A stretch of 64,000 bases of DNA, taken from the NCBI RefSeq assembly GCF_001425625.1, contig NZ_LMCP01000034.1:1-64000 (forward strand), given 5' to 3'. Positions 1 through 8,590 of the stretch are shown here, one piece after another (position 1 is the stretch's first letter; each line of letters begins with the position of its first letter). The notes below the pieces were generated by a model. It made no database searches, was not told where the DNA came from, and saw only the letters and a program-made list of their open reading frames with translations. A program made the translations under genes and the position numbers. This DNA is from Mesorhizobium sp. Root102 (GTDB lineage Bacteria > Pseudomonadota > Alphaproteobacteria > Rhizobiales > Rhizobiaceae).

Positions 1-1021
1 GCCGAGGGCGAGGCTCCCGACACCTGGATAGATCGGGCGCGCGCAGCGGCCCGACAGCTTTCGGCAGGCGGACCGGAATTCGACATCTCCAAGGTTCGTG
101 ATGTGAGCCCCGAAGCACGCGCGGCGGAGCACTGGCAGTATTATGTGTCGCGACTTGAGGCTCAACCGGGAATCGTCGTCGCCCAACAAACGGCGAGGGG
201 CGGACATTTCTACATTTCCGGCCTGAGAGACCCGCTTGCCGCCGACCCGCAAGCTCTGCTGTCCGGAACGGAGGTTGATCCTGCCCGCGTTCATTCACAG
301 TGGCAATTCTATCAGTGGCCAATTCTATATTGCCGGCCTGAGAGACCCGCTTGCCGCCGACCCGCAAGCTCTGCTGTCCGGAACGGAGGTTGATCCTGCC
401 CGCGTTCATTCACAGTGGCAATTCTATCAGAGCCTTGATCCGAAGTTCGTGGTGAAGCGACTGACGGCGTCGCTGACCCCGCCGAAATCGGTCCGGCTTT
501 CGATCGTCCAGGGTCGCATCATTGTCGTGGGTGAGGCTCCTGCCACCTGGATCAACCGGGCGCAGGCCGCCGCCGAACAACTTTCGGCGGACGGAGTGGT
601 TCTGGATGTCTCGCAGTTGCGTGAGCTGGACCTTGCGGAACTCAATCATTTGAGAGAGGCCATCCAGACGACCGATATTTTCTTCTCTTCCGGCAAAGTT
701 GTGCCAGGACCAGAGCAGATGCCGGTTCTCGACAGGTTGGCGGATCAAATAAAGGAATTCGCCCAAAATGCCCGCAAGTCAGGCGTAACAGCACGGTTCA
801 TGTTGACCGGACATTCGGACGCCACGGGCCGTGAGACGGCCAACGCGTCGATCAGTGCCGCCCGCGCCGAGACAGTTCGTGCGCTTCTCAACAAACGCGG
901 CGTCGCTCTGGAACTGTTGCTGGTTCGGGGCGCGGGCACTTTTGAGCCGCTGGTGCCAGAAAATAGTCAAACTGGGAGTTCCACGAATCGTCGGGTTTCG
1001 ACTACGGTAAACCTGGACTAG
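1..1021 (+). pseudogene. OmpA-family envelope protein, 5'-partial and frameshifted
   Basis: The reading frame enters from the left edge and encodes repeated modules (GEAPDTWIDRARAAARQLS near the start, GEAPATWINRAQAAAEQLS further on) around an RDPLAADPQALL segment. It ends in an OmpA C-terminal peptidoglycan-binding domain with GHSDATG and a final NRRVS motif. Proteins of this layout usually sit in the envelope and hold peptidoglycan. A tandem duplication (218-315 and 333-430, offset 115 bp) shifts the frame by one base, so the upstream frame stops at about 393 and the downstream part is open only from about 236. Deleting one copy would restore a continuous protein. The stop codon (1019-1021) lies just ahead of the GTPase gene, which suggests one operon with the GTPase and cyclase. 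The gene may be a recent pseudogene or an assembly artefact. Confidence 0.75.
218..430 (+). repeat. 115-bp-offset tandem duplication inside the OmpA-like gene
   Basis: Bases 218-315 and 333-430 are identical over 98 bp. The 17 bp between them (316-332) is a diverged version of the sequence just upstream of the first copy. It encodes GQFYIAG where the first copy has GHFYISG. The offset is not a multiple of three, so the duplication causes the frameshift. Confidence 0.9.
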
Positions 1022-1032
1022 TGGAGCCCAAG

Positions 1033-1527
1033 ATGTTGCAAAAAAAGATCTGCATGCTGGGCGGCTTCGCTGTCGGAAAGACGAGCCTGGTTCGCAGGTT
1101 TGTGCAAAGCATCTTTTCAGAAACCTACTTGACCACGGTGGGCGTGAAAATCGACAAGAAGAATGTCGCACTTCCGGACAAAACCGTGGATCTGATTTTG
1201 TGGGACTTGGCCGGCGAAGACGATATCGGCTCATTCCGCGTCAGCTATGTTCGAGGTGCAACCGGGCTTGTGCTTGTCGTCGATGGAACCCGCGCTGCTA
1301 CTCTTGCCGTGGCGCTCACGCTGCGCGAACGGGCCGAGGCCGAATTCGGCGCTATGCCGTTCGTATTGCTGATCAACAAATCCGATCTGGCCGATCGGTG
1401 GGCAATATCGGATAGTGAGATTAACGAACTGAGGCAACGTGGATGGCAAATCTATCTAACAAGTGCGCTCTCGGGTGAGCATGTTGATGATGCGTTCCGT
1501 CAACTTGCTTTAATGGTGACCAAATAG
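1033..1527 (+). CDS. Rab/Ras-like small GTPase
   Basis: A 164-residue, single-domain small GTPase. Visible motifs are the P-loop GGFAVGKTS (about residues 10-18), a switch I Thr in TTVG, the G3 motif WDLAGED, the G4 motif NKSD and a weak G5 (TSAL). Eukaryotic Rab and Ras proteins usually have Gln after the DxxG glycine; here it is Glu. There is no C-terminal cysteine for prenylation. I chose the ATG at 1033 because GGAG lies six bases upstream; a GTG at 1021 overlapping the previous stop is the alternative. It sits between an OmpA-like gene and an adenylate cyclase with almost no spacing, so it probably works with them, perhaps linking an envelope signal to cAMP. That link is inference. Confidence 0.85.
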   Translation: MLQKKICMLGGFAVGKTSLVRRFVQSIFSETYLTTVGVKIDKKNVALPDKTVDLILWDLAGEDDIGSFRVSYVRGATGLVLVVDGTRAATLAVALTLRERAEAEFGAMPFVLLINKSDLADRWAISDSEINELRQRGWQIYLTSALSGEHVDDAFRQLALMVTK

Positions 1528-1530
1528 ACC

Positions 1531-2601
1531 ATGCATGGATTGCCAAGAGAAGTCAGAAGTTGGATTTTCGATTTCTTCTACAATGGACACTCTGTCGCAT
1601 ATCTGAAAATCGACGCCCAGCTTTGCATAGCTGCTAAGGGTGGGAATGTTGAACATTACGGACTCTCATCGCTTCGCATTGGCAAAGCTGTTGCCGAGCA
1701 GCTTGAATTTATGGAAGGTTTGCTGCCTTGCCCGGAGCTTCCGTTTCACATTGCCATGGTCGAACTGCCCAGCGGGCGTGTCGCGGACCTTCATTTTTTT
1801 GCTGACAATGCCTGCGTGTGGCTGATTTTTCTTGACGCCACTGCCGAACGCGACAATAGGCAGCGGCTTCAACAGAAGGCTTATGAAATGACACTCTTGC
1901 AAGAGAGGGAGCGTCAACTCAACGAGAAATTACAATCGACGAACGAGGCGTTGAGGAAGAGCCAGGAGGGATTGGCGCGTGAATACCAGCGCGCCGAAAC
2001 CCTGCTCCTCAACATTCTTCCGGCTTCGATCGCCGAGCGGTTAAAAGCGCAAAAAAAAATTGCTGACAACCACGCAGAGGTGAGTGTTCTTTTTGCCGAC
2101 ATCGTCGGTTTTACGGAACGAGCGCGGAGCGTCGGAGCCGTGACGACGCTCGCTATATTAAATTACTTCTTCAAGGCGGCGGATCGGCTCTCGGATCGAT
2201 ACGGCTGCGAAAAGATTAAGACAATCGGCGATTGTGTGATGGTGGTCGCTGGCCTGCCCACCGCGCGATCGGATCATGCAAAGGCCCTCGCGCGATATGC
2301 ACTTGAGCTGCGCAAGGCGGTTAAGCGCGAACGCTTCGCAGGAGAACCGCTAAGACTCAGAATTGGAATTCACTCAGGACCAATCGTCGCGGGCGTCATA
2401 GGCAAGAGGCGGTTCGCCTATGACCTGTGGGGCGACACCGTTAATCTCGCCTCACGTATTCAAACGTCCGCGGAGCCCGATGAAATCCGTATTTCGGATG
2501 CGACGCGCCAACTGCTTGGACCAAATTTTGCTTGCGACCCACTCGAGGAAACGGAATTGCGTGGTACAGGTCGTGTCCGAATGTGGCGGCTCCCGGCCTG
2601 A
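1531..2601 (+). CDS. class III adenylate cyclase with N-terminal sensor and coiled coil
   Basis: A 356-residue protein. The N-terminal ~115 residues look like a small PAS-type sensor, followed by a charged coiled coil (about 115-160) and a class III cyclase domain. Metal-binding aspartates are in LFADIVGFT and KTIGDCVMV. Substrate-selecting residues look adenylate-type (Lys in KIKTIGD, Asp in AYDLWGDTVNLASR). The catalytic Asn and Arg are present in the last motif. It has no membrane segments, so it is probably cytosolic and makes cAMP as a dimer. The start ATG follows the GTPase stop by three bases, which supports co-transcription. It could be regulated through the GTPase or through its own N-terminal domain. 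Confidence 0.9.
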   Translation: MHGLPREVRSWIFDFFYNGHSVAYLKIDAQLCIAAKGGNVEHYGLSSLRIGKAVAEQLEFMEGLLPCPELPFHIAMVELPSGRVADLHFFADNACVWLIFLDATAERDNRQRLQQKAYEMTLLQERERQLNEKLQSTNEALRKSQEGLAREYQRAETLLLNILPASIAERLKAQKKIADNHAEVSVLFADIVGFTERARSVGAVTTLAILNYFFKAADRLSDRYGCEKIKTIGDCVMVVAGLPTARSDHAKALARYALELRKAVKRERFAGEPLRLRIGIHSGPIVAGVIGKRRFAYDLWGDTVNLASRIQTSAEPDEIRISDATRQLLGPNFACDPLEETELRGTGRVRMWRLPA

Positions 2602-3210
2602 TTTGCCGCTTGGCAGTGCCGACCCTGGAGCGCACTGCATCTGAATCTCGTCAAACATCATCGTTTCGAATGTCCGCAGCGGTGCGCGAAACAGTCGACC
2701 ACCGAGCGAGGGCCCAAAGGTCTGTCCTGGGTCAACTCCGGGAATCACCTCCTGAGATTTAATGTCGCTATCGTCCTTCCCTGCACCACAAGCGGACCTA
2801 CTGCTTTCGTGAAGATCCTATCGGGATGGAAGGCGGCCAGCGCTCTGCGATGGCTGGGGCGTCGCCCGGAGGGACCGAGTTGGATGCGGGCAGGCCGCTT
2901 CGTGGCGCCTCCGCGCGATGTTGCCGGGACAGTGGGCGGCTGGGCGCGGTCCTGTCGACGTCAGCAATTATCATGGATACGCGCGGACCCATTGCCGAAG
3001 GCTGGGCGCCTGCGGCTGAACGCTGGTTTATGCCATGCCGGATCATGGGGTGTTCTCCCGGTTTGCTGCCGTTTGTCGATGCCGGCTCGCAAGCCCGGTC
3101 GATTTGCTTGATTCGGTGCCGGTGCCTGCCGAGTTCCACTGCCTCTTTGATCCGCAGTGGAATCCACATTCTCACCTCCCTGTTGTTGACCGCCCGAGCA
3201 TCCCCCCACT
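2602..3210. other. 609-bp gap without a supported gene
   Basis: Open frames occur on both strands, but none has a recognisable protein, a good ribosome binding site or an operon context. The region separates the plus-strand cyclase module from the minus-strand hydrolase operon, so it must hold the 3' ends of both transcripts. I see no strong terminator. It could be a decayed gene. Confidence 0.5.
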
Positions 3211-4074
3211 CTATAGTACTGACTTTGTCTCCGGATTGAATGCAGCGGCTCCGATATCCTGGATAAGCCTCGCCAAGCGATCCGCAGCGTGGGATCCACT
3301 CTTTCCAAGGTCGCGAACGCTGCTCATGTGATCGGCACCGGCGATGACGGTTCGAGAGACACGCAGCCCCTGCGTTCTCAGATGGTCGGCGAATGCCTCG
3401 GCCTGGCTAAGAAAAGGCGACGTTTCCTCGCCTCCGACGGCGATCTCAACCTTCACTGACGGATCGAAGTTATGTGTCAGTGGAGAGAACAGGCGGGCTT
3501 CTTCATCTGTGATCGCGATCTCGGCCGCAAGGAATGAGGTCTGCAGTGGCTTCAATTCGTACAACCCACCAAGGAGCAGCGCGCCTCTGATGTGCGACGA
3601 CCGGCTCGGATCATTGAACAGCATGGTGGCGAGTTGGGCACCAGCGGAGTGCCCGCTGACGGTCAGCCGGCCGGGATCGCCCCCATAGTCCGCGATGTGG
3701 TCGAGTGCCCACTGCTTGGCACGACGGACCTGGTCGATGATCGTGGCCATCCTCACGGCAGGCATCAGAGCATAGTCGACAATGACCGCGATCGCTCCGG
3801 CGCGCGTCACCGTGTCGGCGACGTAGGAATAATCGCGTTTGGAGAACATTCTCCAGTAGCCGCCGTGGATGAACATGTGAACCGGCAGGCGGTCGCGGTC
3901 GCGGTCGCCTTCCGGAAAGAACACGTCGACGGTTTCGGTGGGTTCGGAACCGTAGGCGACGTTCGCAAGCATGGGGATCTTCGCCCTGGTTTCCGCGCTG
4001 CGGCGGACAATCTCGGCGACGATCTCATCGAACTCGGCCACGTGATCGCGAATGCGGAATGGATCTTTTTGCAT
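3211..4074 (-). CDS. alpha/beta hydrolase (arylformamidase/esterase-like)
   Basis: A 287-residue alpha/beta hydrolase resembling kynurenine formamidase-type esterases. It has an HGGYWR oxyanion motif (about residue 70), the nucleophile elbow SGHSAGA (about 140) and a late His in AGADHMSS. It lies 10 bp downstream of the aldehyde dehydrogenase and is the last gene of a three-gene minus-strand operon with an iron alcohol dehydrogenase. An operon of an Fe-ADH, a succinate-semialdehyde-type ALDH and a hydrolase resembles the blc/att lactone pathway, where the third enzyme opens a lactone. Here the hydrolase would take that role with another fold, which is inference. Tryptophan catabolism is less likely because no other kyn gene is nearby. 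Confidence 0.75.
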   Translation of the reverse strand: MQKDPFRIRDHVAEFDEIVAEIVRRSAETRAKIPMLANVAYGSEPTETVDVFFPEGDRDRDRLPVHMFIHGGYWRMFSKRDYSYVADTVTRAGAIAVIVDYALMPAVRMATIIDQVRRAKQWALDHIADYGGDPGRLTVSGHSAGAQLATMLFNDPSRSSHIRGALLLGGLYELKPLQTSFLAAEIAITDEEARLFSPLTHNFDPSVKVEIAVGGEETSPFLSQAEAFADHLRTQGLRVSRTVIAGADHMSSVRDLGKSGSHAADRLARLIQDIGAAAFNPETKSVL

Positions 4075-4084
4075 GGATGTCCGC

Positions 4085-5572
4085 TCAGATGGTCACGGCG
4101 ATGTACTTCGCCTCCATGAACTCGGCAACGCCGTGCTTCTGACCACCTTCTCGGCCCAGCCCGCTCTGCTTGACCCCGCCGAACGGCGCTGCAGGATCCG
4201 ACATCAGGCCGCGGTTCAGGGCGATCATGCCTGACTCGATCTTCGATGCCACTCGCATTCCCCTCGCCAGATCACGCGTATAAATGTAGGCGGCGAGACC
4301 GTACTCGGTGTCATTGGCATTGGCGATGGCTTCCGCCTCGTCGTCGAAGCGCATGATGGGAGCCACCGGACCGAAGATTTCCTCGTGTGCCATGATAGCG
4401 TCGGCCGGCACGTCGCGAAGCACCGTCGGCGGGTAAAAGTAACCCTTGCCTTCGGCAATCGCCCCGCCGCACTGAATCCTGGCCCCCCGGGCGACCGCGT
4501 CCTTGACGAGCCGGTCGATCTTGTCCACGGCCTTCCTGGTGATCATCGGACCGCACTCGGTCTGCGGATGGGTTCCGATGCCAACATTGAGAGCAGCCAT
4601 GCGTTTGCTCAACCCCTCCGTGAAGGCATCATGGATGCCGGCCTGGACGTAAAGCCGATTGGCGGCCGTGCAGGCTTCGCCGGCGTTGCGCATCTTGGCA
4701 ACCATCGCACCGTCGAGCGCTGCTTCCAGGTCGGCGTCGTCAAAGACGATGAACGGTGCGTTGCCGCCAAGCTCCATGGAGCAGGAGATGACATGTTTTG
4801 CGGCCTCGGCCAGGAGCATGCGGCCGACACCGGTCGAGCCGGTGAATGACAGCTTTCGCACGCGTGGATCGGCCAGCATGGCCGCCGTCACCGGCCCTGG
4901 GGTGGAGGTCGTCAGCACGTTGACGACGCCAGGCGGCACGCCGGCTTCCTCGTAGAGCGCCGCAAGCGCATAGGCCGTCAGCGGCGTCTCGCTGGCGGGC
5001 TTCAAGATCACGGTGCAGCCGGCCGCGAGCGCCGGCGCGATCTTGCGTGTCGCCATGGCGGCCGGGAAATTCCATGGTGTGATGAGCACGCAAACACCAA
5101 TCGGCTGGTAGTCGACAATGATCCTGTTGGCGCCGGAAGGCGCCAGGCCGAACTCGCCGCTGATGCGGACGGCTTCCTCGGCATTCCAGCGGAAGAACTC
5201 GGCGGCATAGGCGATCTCGCCCCGCGCATCGCGCAGCGCCTTGCCGTTCTCCAGCGAGATCAGCGCGGCGAGGGCCTCTGCTCGCTCACCCATCAGTTCG
5301 AAGCAACGCCTGAGAATCTCCGAACGCTTGCGTGGTGGCGTCTCTCGCCAACCCGCCGCCGCCTTGGCGGCTGCATCGATCGCGGCAGCGGCGTCGGCGA
5401 GTGTGGCGTCGGGCACCGCCGCAATGACGGCTTCGGTCGAAGGATCGACCACTTCAATCACGCGGCCGTCGGACGAGGGTCGCCAGTGTCCGCCGATGTA
5501 GAGACCGTGAGAGACCGTGGCGTAGTCGAACATATCTTGATCCTCGTCGGATATGTCTGCGGCAATATTCAT
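4085..5572 (-). CDS. NAD(P)-dependent aldehyde dehydrogenase (succinate-semialdehyde type)
   Basis: A full-length 495-residue aldehyde dehydrogenase. The general base Glu is in CSMELGG and the catalytic Cys in NAGEACTAANR; the Rossmann motif FTGSTGVG is present. Overall sequence is closest in feel to the GabD/succinate-semialdehyde subgroup. The start ATG at 5572 is preceded by CAGGAGC. It sits between the Fe-ADH (19 bp upstream) and the hydrolase, consistent with oxidising the aldehyde formed by the ADH to an acid. The whole operon is probably controlled by the divergent GntR regulator. Confidence 0.88.
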   Translation of the reverse strand: MNIAADISDEDQDMFDYATVSHGLYIGGHWRPSSDGRVIEVVDPSTEAVIAAVPDATLADAAAAIDAAAKAAAGWRETPPRKRSEILRRCFELMGERAEALAALISLENGKALRDARGEIAYAAEFFRWNAEEAVRISGEFGLAPSGANRIIVDYQPIGVCVLITPWNFPAAMATRKIAPALAAGCTVILKPASETPLTAYALAALYEEAGVPPGVVNVLTTSTPGPVTAAMLADPRVRKLSFTGSTGVGRMLLAEAAKHVISCSMELGGNAPFIVFDDADLEAALDGAMVAKMRNAGEACTAANRLYVQAGIHDAFTEGLSKRMAALNVGIGTHPQTECGPMITRKAVDKIDRLVKDAVARGARIQCGGAIAEGKGYFYPPTVLRDVPADAIMAHEEIFGPVAPIMRFDDEAEAIANANDTEYGLAAYIYTRDLARGMRVASKIESGMIALNRGLMSDPAAPFGGVKQSGLGREGGQKHGVAEFMEAKYIAVTI

Positions 5573-5591
5573 TGGATGAGCTCCTGGTCGA

Positions 5592-6821
5592 TCACATCAT
5601 GGTGGCGGACATGTCGCCGTCATAAGCAGCCCTGACCAGCCGTCGCATCGCGGCGAAGTCGAAGGGACGGGGATTGTTCTTGATCAACCGATCGATGCCG
5701 AGCGCCTGCTCGGCCGTCCAGTCGATCTTGTCCTCTGGGAGACCCAGTTCGGCCAATGTCGCTGTGATGCCGAGTGCGCCAAACAGCCGGCTCACCTCCC
5801 GGATGGTGGCGTGCGCCAATGCATCGGCATCGCCGCCGCCCTGATGGGAAAAGCCGAGAGCGGTGCCGACTTCGGCAATCTCCGCAGCTGCGGCAGGAAG
5901 GTTGTAGCTCATCACATATGGCAGCATAGTGGCGACGCCCAGACCATGCGGAGTGTGGGTAAGCGCGCCGACGGGATACTGCACCGCATGGGCGGCCGCC
6001 GTTCCCGCCGTGCCGAAGGCGCAACCGGCGGCCAGTGCTCCCATCATCACGTCGGCGCGCGCCGTCTCGTCCGATCCGTCGCGATAGGCCTTTTCCAGAC
6101 TTCGGCCCAGCAGCTTGATAGCCAGAAGCGCGAAGTGGTCGGTCAGAGCACTCTTGCCGACGAAGACGTGCTGTTGCGGCAAATTGGGATCGGCGCCGCG
6201 TTTGGCCGCTGTGAAAGCCTCGATTGCGTGCGTCAGCGCGTCAGCGCCGGCGATCGCCGTCAGGGACGGTGGACAGGTCGCCGTCAGATCCGGATCGCAA
6301 AGCGCCACGGCGGCGATGAGATGAGGACTCGCGATGCCCACTTTCAGCGTCCGATCCGGGTCGGAGATCACGGCCACGGGGGTTACCTCGGAGCCTGTCC
6401 CGGCGGTTGTCGGCACTGCGATCACGGGAAGGGTGGGGCCCGGTACTTTGAACTCGCCATAGTAATTCTCGAGCTTGCCACCATGGCTGAGCAGAAGCGC
6501 GGCGCATTTTGCCATGTCGAGGCAACTGCCGCCGCCGATTCCGATCACCATGTCCGGCTTGAAATCCTTCGCCTCCGCTATGCAGGCGGCGACGCTGTCG
6601 CGGGGCACATCCGGCAGCGTTAGGTCGTAGACCAGCGTGACTATCGCCGCGTTGTGCAAGCCAGCAAGAATTTCTGCGAACTGCGATGTCGCCGCGAAAC
6701 GCTCATCCGTACAGACGAATGCGCGGCGCCCATATCTGACGGCAACGGCAGGCAGCACATGGCGCTGGCCTTTGCCGAACAGGATCTCGCGCGGCAGGCG
6801 CGCTGCTGCAAACAAGCTCAT
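5592..6821 (-). CDS. iron-containing alcohol dehydrogenase
   Basis: A 409-residue group III (iron-dependent) alcohol dehydrogenase. The NAD-binding GIGGGSCLDMAK motif and the PTTAGTGSE motif are present. Metal ligands Asp and His lie in GADALTHAIEA, with further His in AAAHAVQYP and THTPHG. The family reduces or oxidises small alcohols, including 4-hydroxybutyrate. It is the first gene of the minus-strand operon and its start (AAGGATC upstream) faces the GntR regulator across a 174-bp intergenic region. Substrate is not readable from sequence; 4-hydroxybutyrate or a similar omega-hydroxy acid fits the neighbours. Confidence 0.88.
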   Translation of the reverse strand: MSLFAAARLPREILFGKGQRHVLPAVAVRYGRRAFVCTDERFAATSQFAEILAGLHNAAIVTLVYDLTLPDVPRDSVAACIAEAKDFKPDMVIGIGGGSCLDMAKCAALLLSHGGKLENYYGEFKVPGPTLPVIAVPTTAGTGSEVTPVAVISDPDRTLKVGIASPHLIAAVALCDPDLTATCPPSLTAIAGADALTHAIEAFTAAKRGADPNLPQQHVFVGKSALTDHFALLAIKLLGRSLEKAYRDGSDETARADVMMGALAAGCAFGTAGTAAAHAVQYPVGALTHTPHGLGVATMLPYVMSYNLPAAAAEIAEVGTALGFSHQGGGDADALAHATIREVSRLFGALGITATLAELGLPEDKIDWTAEQALGIDRLIKNNPRPFDFAAMRRLVRAAYDGDMSATMM

Positions 6822-6910
6822 GCACAGGATCCTTCGAAGACGGATTGGGAGCCAAGAGAATTGACTGCGTTCCAGAAACCGGCCTCGACGCTCCGGATCA
6901 TTATCATTCG

Positions 6911-6950
6911 ATATCCCCTATTAAATCGTATAGGATATACTATTGAATCG
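6911..6950. promoter_or_regulatory. candidate GntR operator/promoter region
   Basis: An AT-rich island in the divergent region holds two overlapping dyads: ATATCC (6911-6916) with GGATAT (6933-6938), and GTATA-GGA-TATAC (6928-6940). GTnnnAC-type dyads are usual for FadR-class GntR operators, so this is a likely site for the adjacent regulator on both promoters. Confidence 0.5.
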
Positions 6951-6995
6951 GGCGGAGCATCGTGTTAGTGGATGCTTCTGTCAAGGGGCAAAACA

Positions 6996-7694
6996 ATGCA
7001 GAACACGGACCTGACGGTTGACAATGAAGCCCGCGCGACCGGCCGCATCCAGCGCGCCAACAGTCTTGCTGGCGACGTGTACGAGGCAATCTTCGCGCAA
7101 CTGATGTCTTTGAGAATTGCTCCGGGATCGCGCATCACCGTCGACAATCTCGTCAAGGAATTCAACGTCTCGCATACCCCCATTCGGGAAGCGCTTGGCC
7201 GGCTGGAGGGTGAGGGCCTGGTGTTGAAGACCCACCTGATCGGCTATCGGGCCGCCCCGCAAATCACCCGTCGGCGCTTTGACGAGCTTTACGAGCTGCG
7301 CCTTCTGCTTGAGCCTGCTGCCGCGGCCAAGGCCACCGCCACACTGGACGACGAGCGCCTTGCCGTGCTGCAGGAGGCGGCTGGCGTCATGGCCCGGCGG
7401 GTGGGGAAAGACGAACGCCTGCGCTATTCGAACTTTGCCCGTCAGGATGCGATCTTCCACGACAAGATCGTCGAATTCGCCCAGAACGAGCTCATTCGCG
7501 AGACACTGAATCACCAGCATACCCACTTCCATATCTTCCGCTTGATGTATCACTCGCGGGTGACCGAAGAGGCGCTCGACGAGCACGAGGCTATTCTCGC
7601 AGCCTTCTCCGCGGGCGATTCCGACGCCGCCGAAAAGGCCATGCGTGCGCACATCGAGAATTCGCGCGACCGGCTCCTGCCTGCGTTCGAGTAG
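6996..7694 (+). CDS. GntR-family regulator (FCD domain)
   Basis: A 232-residue regulator with an N-terminal winged helix (about residues 15-75, with FNVSHTPIREALGRLEGEG) and an all-helical FCD ligand domain that keeps acidic and His residues for a metal-bound carboxylate. I chose the ATG at 6996 because AAGGGG is seven bases upstream; an in-frame ATG at 6972 lacks a good site. It is divergent from the Fe-ADH/ALDH/hydrolase operon and most likely represses it until a carboxylic-acid inducer is present. Confidence 0.85.
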   Translation: MQNTDLTVDNEARATGRIQRANSLAGDVYEAIFAQLMSLRIAPGSRITVDNLVKEFNVSHTPIREALGRLEGEGLVLKTHLIGYRAAPQITRRRFDELYELRLLLEPAAAAKATATLDDERLAVLQEAAGVMARRVGKDERLRYSNFARQDAIFHDKIVEFAQNELIRETLNHQHTHFHIFRLMYHSRVTEEALDEHEAILAAFSAGDSDAAEKAMRAHIENSRDRLLPAFE

Positions 7695-7859
7695 CATTGC
7701 GATGTCGCCTGTCCGCAGCACCGTCAAGCTCGACGCGCCGCTTATCGCCCAGGCCAACGCCAAGGAGATTTTCCCCACTCCCCGTTCTGACCCGATTTCG
7801 ATCCCCAGGAGGCGAGGCGCGAAGTGCACCTCGCTTTGTCACAAGCCGAGAGGAAGACC

Positions 7860-8453
7860 ATGCCAGGCAAAAAGATACTTATGTTGACCGGTGAATTCAC
7901 CGAGGAATACGAAATCTTCGTCTACCAGCAGGCGATGGAGGCGGTCGGCCACACGGTTCATGTCGTGTGCCCAGACAAAAGCGCCGGAGACCTGATCAAG
8001 ACTTCGCTGCACGACTTCGAGGGCGATCAGACCTACACCGAAAAGCCCGGCCACAACGCGCTGATCAACAAGACCTTTTCCGACGCCGAGAAGCAGCTGA
8101 GCCAATACGACGCTGTTTACTGCGCCGGCGGTCGTGGCCCTGAATACATCCGCACCGACAAGCGCGTGCAGGCGATGGTGCGTCATTTTCACGAGGCCAA
8201 AAAGCCGATCTTCACGATCTGCCACGGCGTCCAGATTCTAATTGCGGTCGACGGCGTCGTCCGTGGCAAGAAGGTGGCGGCGCTCGCGGCATGCGAGCCG
8301 GAGGTGACGCTTGCTGGCGGCACCTACATCGATCTGTCCCCCACCGACGCCTATGTGGATGGGACGATGGTTTCGGCCAAAGGTTGGACGGCGCTTGCGG
8401 CGTTCATCCGCGAATGCCTCAAGGTGCTGGGAACCGAAATCCGCCACGCGTAG
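7860..8453 (+). CDS. DJ-1/PfpI family protein
   Basis: A 197-residue DJ-1/PfpI-fold protein. The nucleophile Cys is in FTICHGVQ with the usual Gly-His after it, and the family Glu near the N-terminus is present (LTGEFTEEYE). Members act as glyoxalase III-like enzymes, chaperones or amidases, and the sequence does not decide between them. The ATG at 7860 has GAGAGGA upstream; an earlier in-frame ATG at 7824 is less likely. It follows the GntR gene in the same direction after 165 bp and ends in a terminator. A role in detoxifying aldehydes made by the neighbouring dehydrogenases is possible but unproven. Confidence 0.85.
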   Translation: MPGKKILMLTGEFTEEYEIFVYQQAMEAVGHTVHVVCPDKSAGDLIKTSLHDFEGDQTYTEKPGHNALINKTFSDAEKQLSQYDAVYCAGGRGPEYIRTDKRVQAMVRHFHEAKKPIFTICHGVQILIAVDGVVRGKKVAALAACEPEVTLAGGTYIDLSPTDAYVDGTMVSAKGWTALAAFIRECLKVLGTEIRHA

Positions 8454-8462
8454 CCCTTGGCG

Positions 8463-8492
8463 CCGACGCATCCCCAACGGATGCGTCGGTTT
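8463..8492 (+). terminator. intrinsic terminator after the PfpI gene
   Basis: A perfect 11-bp stem, CCGACGCATCC (8463-8473) and GGATGCGTCGG (8479-8489), with a 5-base loop and a short T run. It sits between the convergent PfpI and GntR genes. Confidence 0.8.
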
Positions 8493-8590
8493 CGTCGTTC
8501 TCGAGCGGGGCTTGTCATCGCCAAATTGGCTTCAGAGTGAAACTGCCTGCTTTGCTCCTGATTGTGCGCCATAGTCAGGAGCAAGCCCTT

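Noticed and set aside
410..766. Minus-strand open frame of about 118 codons in the OmpA-like gene
   Set aside because: It lies opposite a clear coding frame, has no recognised domain and no ribosome-binding site; it is a GC-rich shadow.
2798..3239. Overlapping open frames on both strands in the gap after the cyclase
   Set aside because: No domain, no conserved-looking segment and no start signal; codon pattern is not convincing on either strand.
7697..7894. Short plus-strand frame between the GntR and PfpI genes
   Set aside because: It overlaps the well-supported PfpI start and ends soon after; no family recognised.
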